Shown here piece after piece: positions 59,677 to 64,000 of a stretch of 64,000 nt of DNA (positions are counted from its first letter, which is position 1; each line of letters starts with the position of its first letter). Source of the DNA: JBDHTS01 sp044221445 (GTDB lineage: Bacteria; Pseudomonadota; Alphaproteobacteria; Micavibrionales; Micavibrionaceae); NCBI GenBank assembly GCA_044221445.1, contig JBGAPF010000009.1, positions 14,335 through 78,334 of the forward strand, read 5' to 3'. The notes below the pieces were generated by a model. The model worked only from the letters and a program-made list of their open reading frames with translations. It ran no database searches and was not told where the DNA came from. The translations under genes and the position numbers were made by a program.

Positions 59677-60702
59677 ATGATAGACATTGATGCTTTTTCC
59701 CAAAAAATCAAAAGACTGTATATCGATATTGAAGCCGAAACTCCCATCGCTGTCGCGGTATCGGGCGGCCCCGACAGCATGGCCTTGCTCTGGCTCCTTG
59801 TGAATCTTCCGCCACAGGAGAGTTTCCGGACTCTTTACGCCCTTACTGTGGACCACGGACTGCGTCCGGATTCCGCTGCTGAAGCGCGCCAGGTCGGTGA
59901 ATGGGTCGCCTCATGGTCCGGCGTCACCCATACGGTTCTGACCCGCACGGCGCCGGAAAGCGGGCATAAAATCATGGAGGAGGCCCGGCGCGACCGCTAC
60001 CGCATGATGGAATCATTCTGCCGGGGTAAGGCGGTCACGCATCTGTTCGTCGCGCATCACAGGGATGACCAGGCAGAAACGCTGCTGTTCCGGCTTGCCA
60101 AAGGATCTGGGCTTGACGGTCTTGGCGGCATGAAGCCCGTCAGGCGGATGGGGGATGTCGATCTATGCCGACCGCTTCTCGATGTAGCAAAGGAAGATCT
60201 GACGGCGTTGTGCCGGGCGCGCAATATCCCGTTCGTCAACGACCCCAGCAATATTAACGCCGCCTATGCGCGCCCCCGGCTGCGTGCCGCGATGGACGTG
60301 CTCGCGGCCGAGGGGCTGACAGCGGAACGGATGGCTAAAACGGCGTTGCGCCTGGCGCGTGCTTCGGACGCTCTTAAATCTTATGCGGATACCGCATGGG
60401 AAACGGCCATATTAAAAATCAATACGAACCGGATTGATTTTTCATTTTCGGTCTTGAATAATCTGCCTTCTGAAATCCGGTTTCGGCTTATTCTTAAGGC
60501 CTGTAAGACGATACGAAACGACGAGGCGTCCACCGATAACCACGATTACGGTCCGCGTATTGCAAAGCTTGAAGATCTGATCGACAGGTTCTTTTTATCC
60601 GACACATATCATCATGGGACGCTGGGAGGGTGTCTTTTTACCCTGAACAGGAAAGCCGGCACCTTAAGCATTGAACGCGAAGGGCTATCCCCGCCTTTGT
60701 GA
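59677..60702 (+). CDS. tilS: tRNA(Ile)-lysidine synthase TilS
   Basis: The product from ATG 59677 is 341 residues. It has the PP-loop VAVSGGPDSMALLWLL (about residues 26-41), HGLRPDSAAEA, LFVAHHRDDQAETLLFRLAKGSGLDGLGGM, and the C-terminal domain with FVNDPSNINAAYARPRLRAAMDVL. TilS converts C34 to lysidine in the isoleucine tRNA reading AUA. The upstream GTG 59659 is an alternative that overlaps cpoB by 10 bp. The C-terminal half is shorter than in E. coli. Confidence 0.96.
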   Translation: MIDIDAFSQKIKRLYIDIEAETPIAVAVSGGPDSMALLWLLVNLPPQESFRTLYALTVDHGLRPDSAAEARQVGEWVASWSGVTHTVLTRTAPESGHKIMEEARRDRYRMMESFCRGKAVTHLFVAHHRDDQAETLLFRLAKGSGLDGLGGMKPVRRMGDVDLCRPLLDVAKEDLTALCRARNIPFVNDPSNINAAYARPRLRAAMDVLAAEGLTAERMAKTALRLARASDALKSYADTAWETAILKINTNRIDFSFSVLNNLPSEIRFRLILKACKTIRNDEASTDNHDYGPRIAKLEDLIDRFFLSDTYHHGTLGGCLFTLNRKAGTLSIEREGLSPPL

Positions 60703-60805
60703 CACAGGAGGCCCGGCAGGCATTTCATGGTTGTTTTTATGTGTGAAAACCTTAATTGTCTTTTATGATAGACTATTCTCTTGATCTGGCGAAAGGCGCT
60801 CCTTC

Positions 60806-62728
<1,923 letters not shown>

Positions 62729-62808
62729 GGCCTCAGCATTGCTGGTCTCAGGCGGATAACTGCAAAATTCCTTTAGTGTTTTCAAGGCTTCTGGGCTATC
62801 AAACCTGT

Positions 62809-64000
<1,192 letters not shown>

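Overview
The window looks like chromosomal DNA of an alphaproteobacterium. The strongest evidence is a circularly permuted, two-piece tmRNA gene, the run pal-cpoB-tilS-ftsH-glmM, and promoters of the alphaproteobacterial EcfG type (GGAAC, 16-17 bases, CGTT). The genus cannot be fixed from the sequence; a Rhodospirillales- or Micavibrio-like lineage is a guess. No rRNA, tRNA, CRISPR array, prophage or insertion sequence was recognised. Both edges cut genes: a DegP-type protease on the left and glmM on the right.

Layout. 0-3.5 kb: degP 5' part, permuted ssrA, an EamA-type permease, thyA-folA and a 42-residue hydrophilic protein. 3.6-8.7 kb: one 1712-codon secreted surface protein with FecR, cadherin, FG-GAP, LVIVD-like and RTX-like parts. 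8.9-10.7 kb: a lipid kinase and a metallophosphoesterase. 10.7-16.2 kb: an envelope-stress island of very small membrane proteins and lipoproteins, a PRC-barrel protein, an entericidin, YqjD/YqjE-like proteins, a DUF1328 protein, an OmpR-type regulator and an ECF sigma factor. Five of its transcription units carry close matches to the general-stress promoter, so the island reads as a compact stress regulon. 16.2-19.8 kb: nucleotide-sugar and glycosyltransferase genes. 19.8-25.5 kb: the four-gene ligase-associated DNA repair set (ATP ligase, MBL exonuclease, Lhr-type helicase, PdeM), arranged as two divergent pairs. 25.5-28.4 kb: an MFS permease, an H1-like basic protein, Hsp20 and two unknown genes. 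28.5-30.5 kb: GDP-fucose synthesis (gmd, fcl). 30.5-33.7 kb: a frameshifted amidinotransferase, an EgtD-like methyltransferase and an XRE regulator. 33.8-34.0 kb: a possible small RNA.

34-40.3 kb: M3 peptidase, mnmC, an orphan Flp pilin, a WecA-type transferase and a glycosyltransferase. 40.4-43.4 kb: a lipoprotein, then an EF-hand protein, ECF sigma factor, membrane anti-sigma candidate and CpxP-like protein. 43.4-48.4 kb: trhO, an ArsR/SRPBCC pair, a glyoxalase-fold protein, and the oxyR, ahpC, ahpD peroxide-defence set. 49-52.5 kb: an AT-richer insert with two convergent units, each preceded by a Fur-like box, encoding an aminotransferase-like enzyme, a Rossmann-fold protein and an unknown protein. 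This is the best candidate for an undescribed system in the window. 52.7-57.9 kb: an ATP-grasp ligase, an LpoA-like PBP activator, rsmI, yraN, a DolP-like BON lipoprotein and a SirB1-family protein. 58-64 kb: pal, cpoB, tilS, ftsH, glmM.

All names are from recognition of motifs and gene order by eye; no database search was run. Starts were moved to the codon with the best ribosome-binding site where one could be seen.
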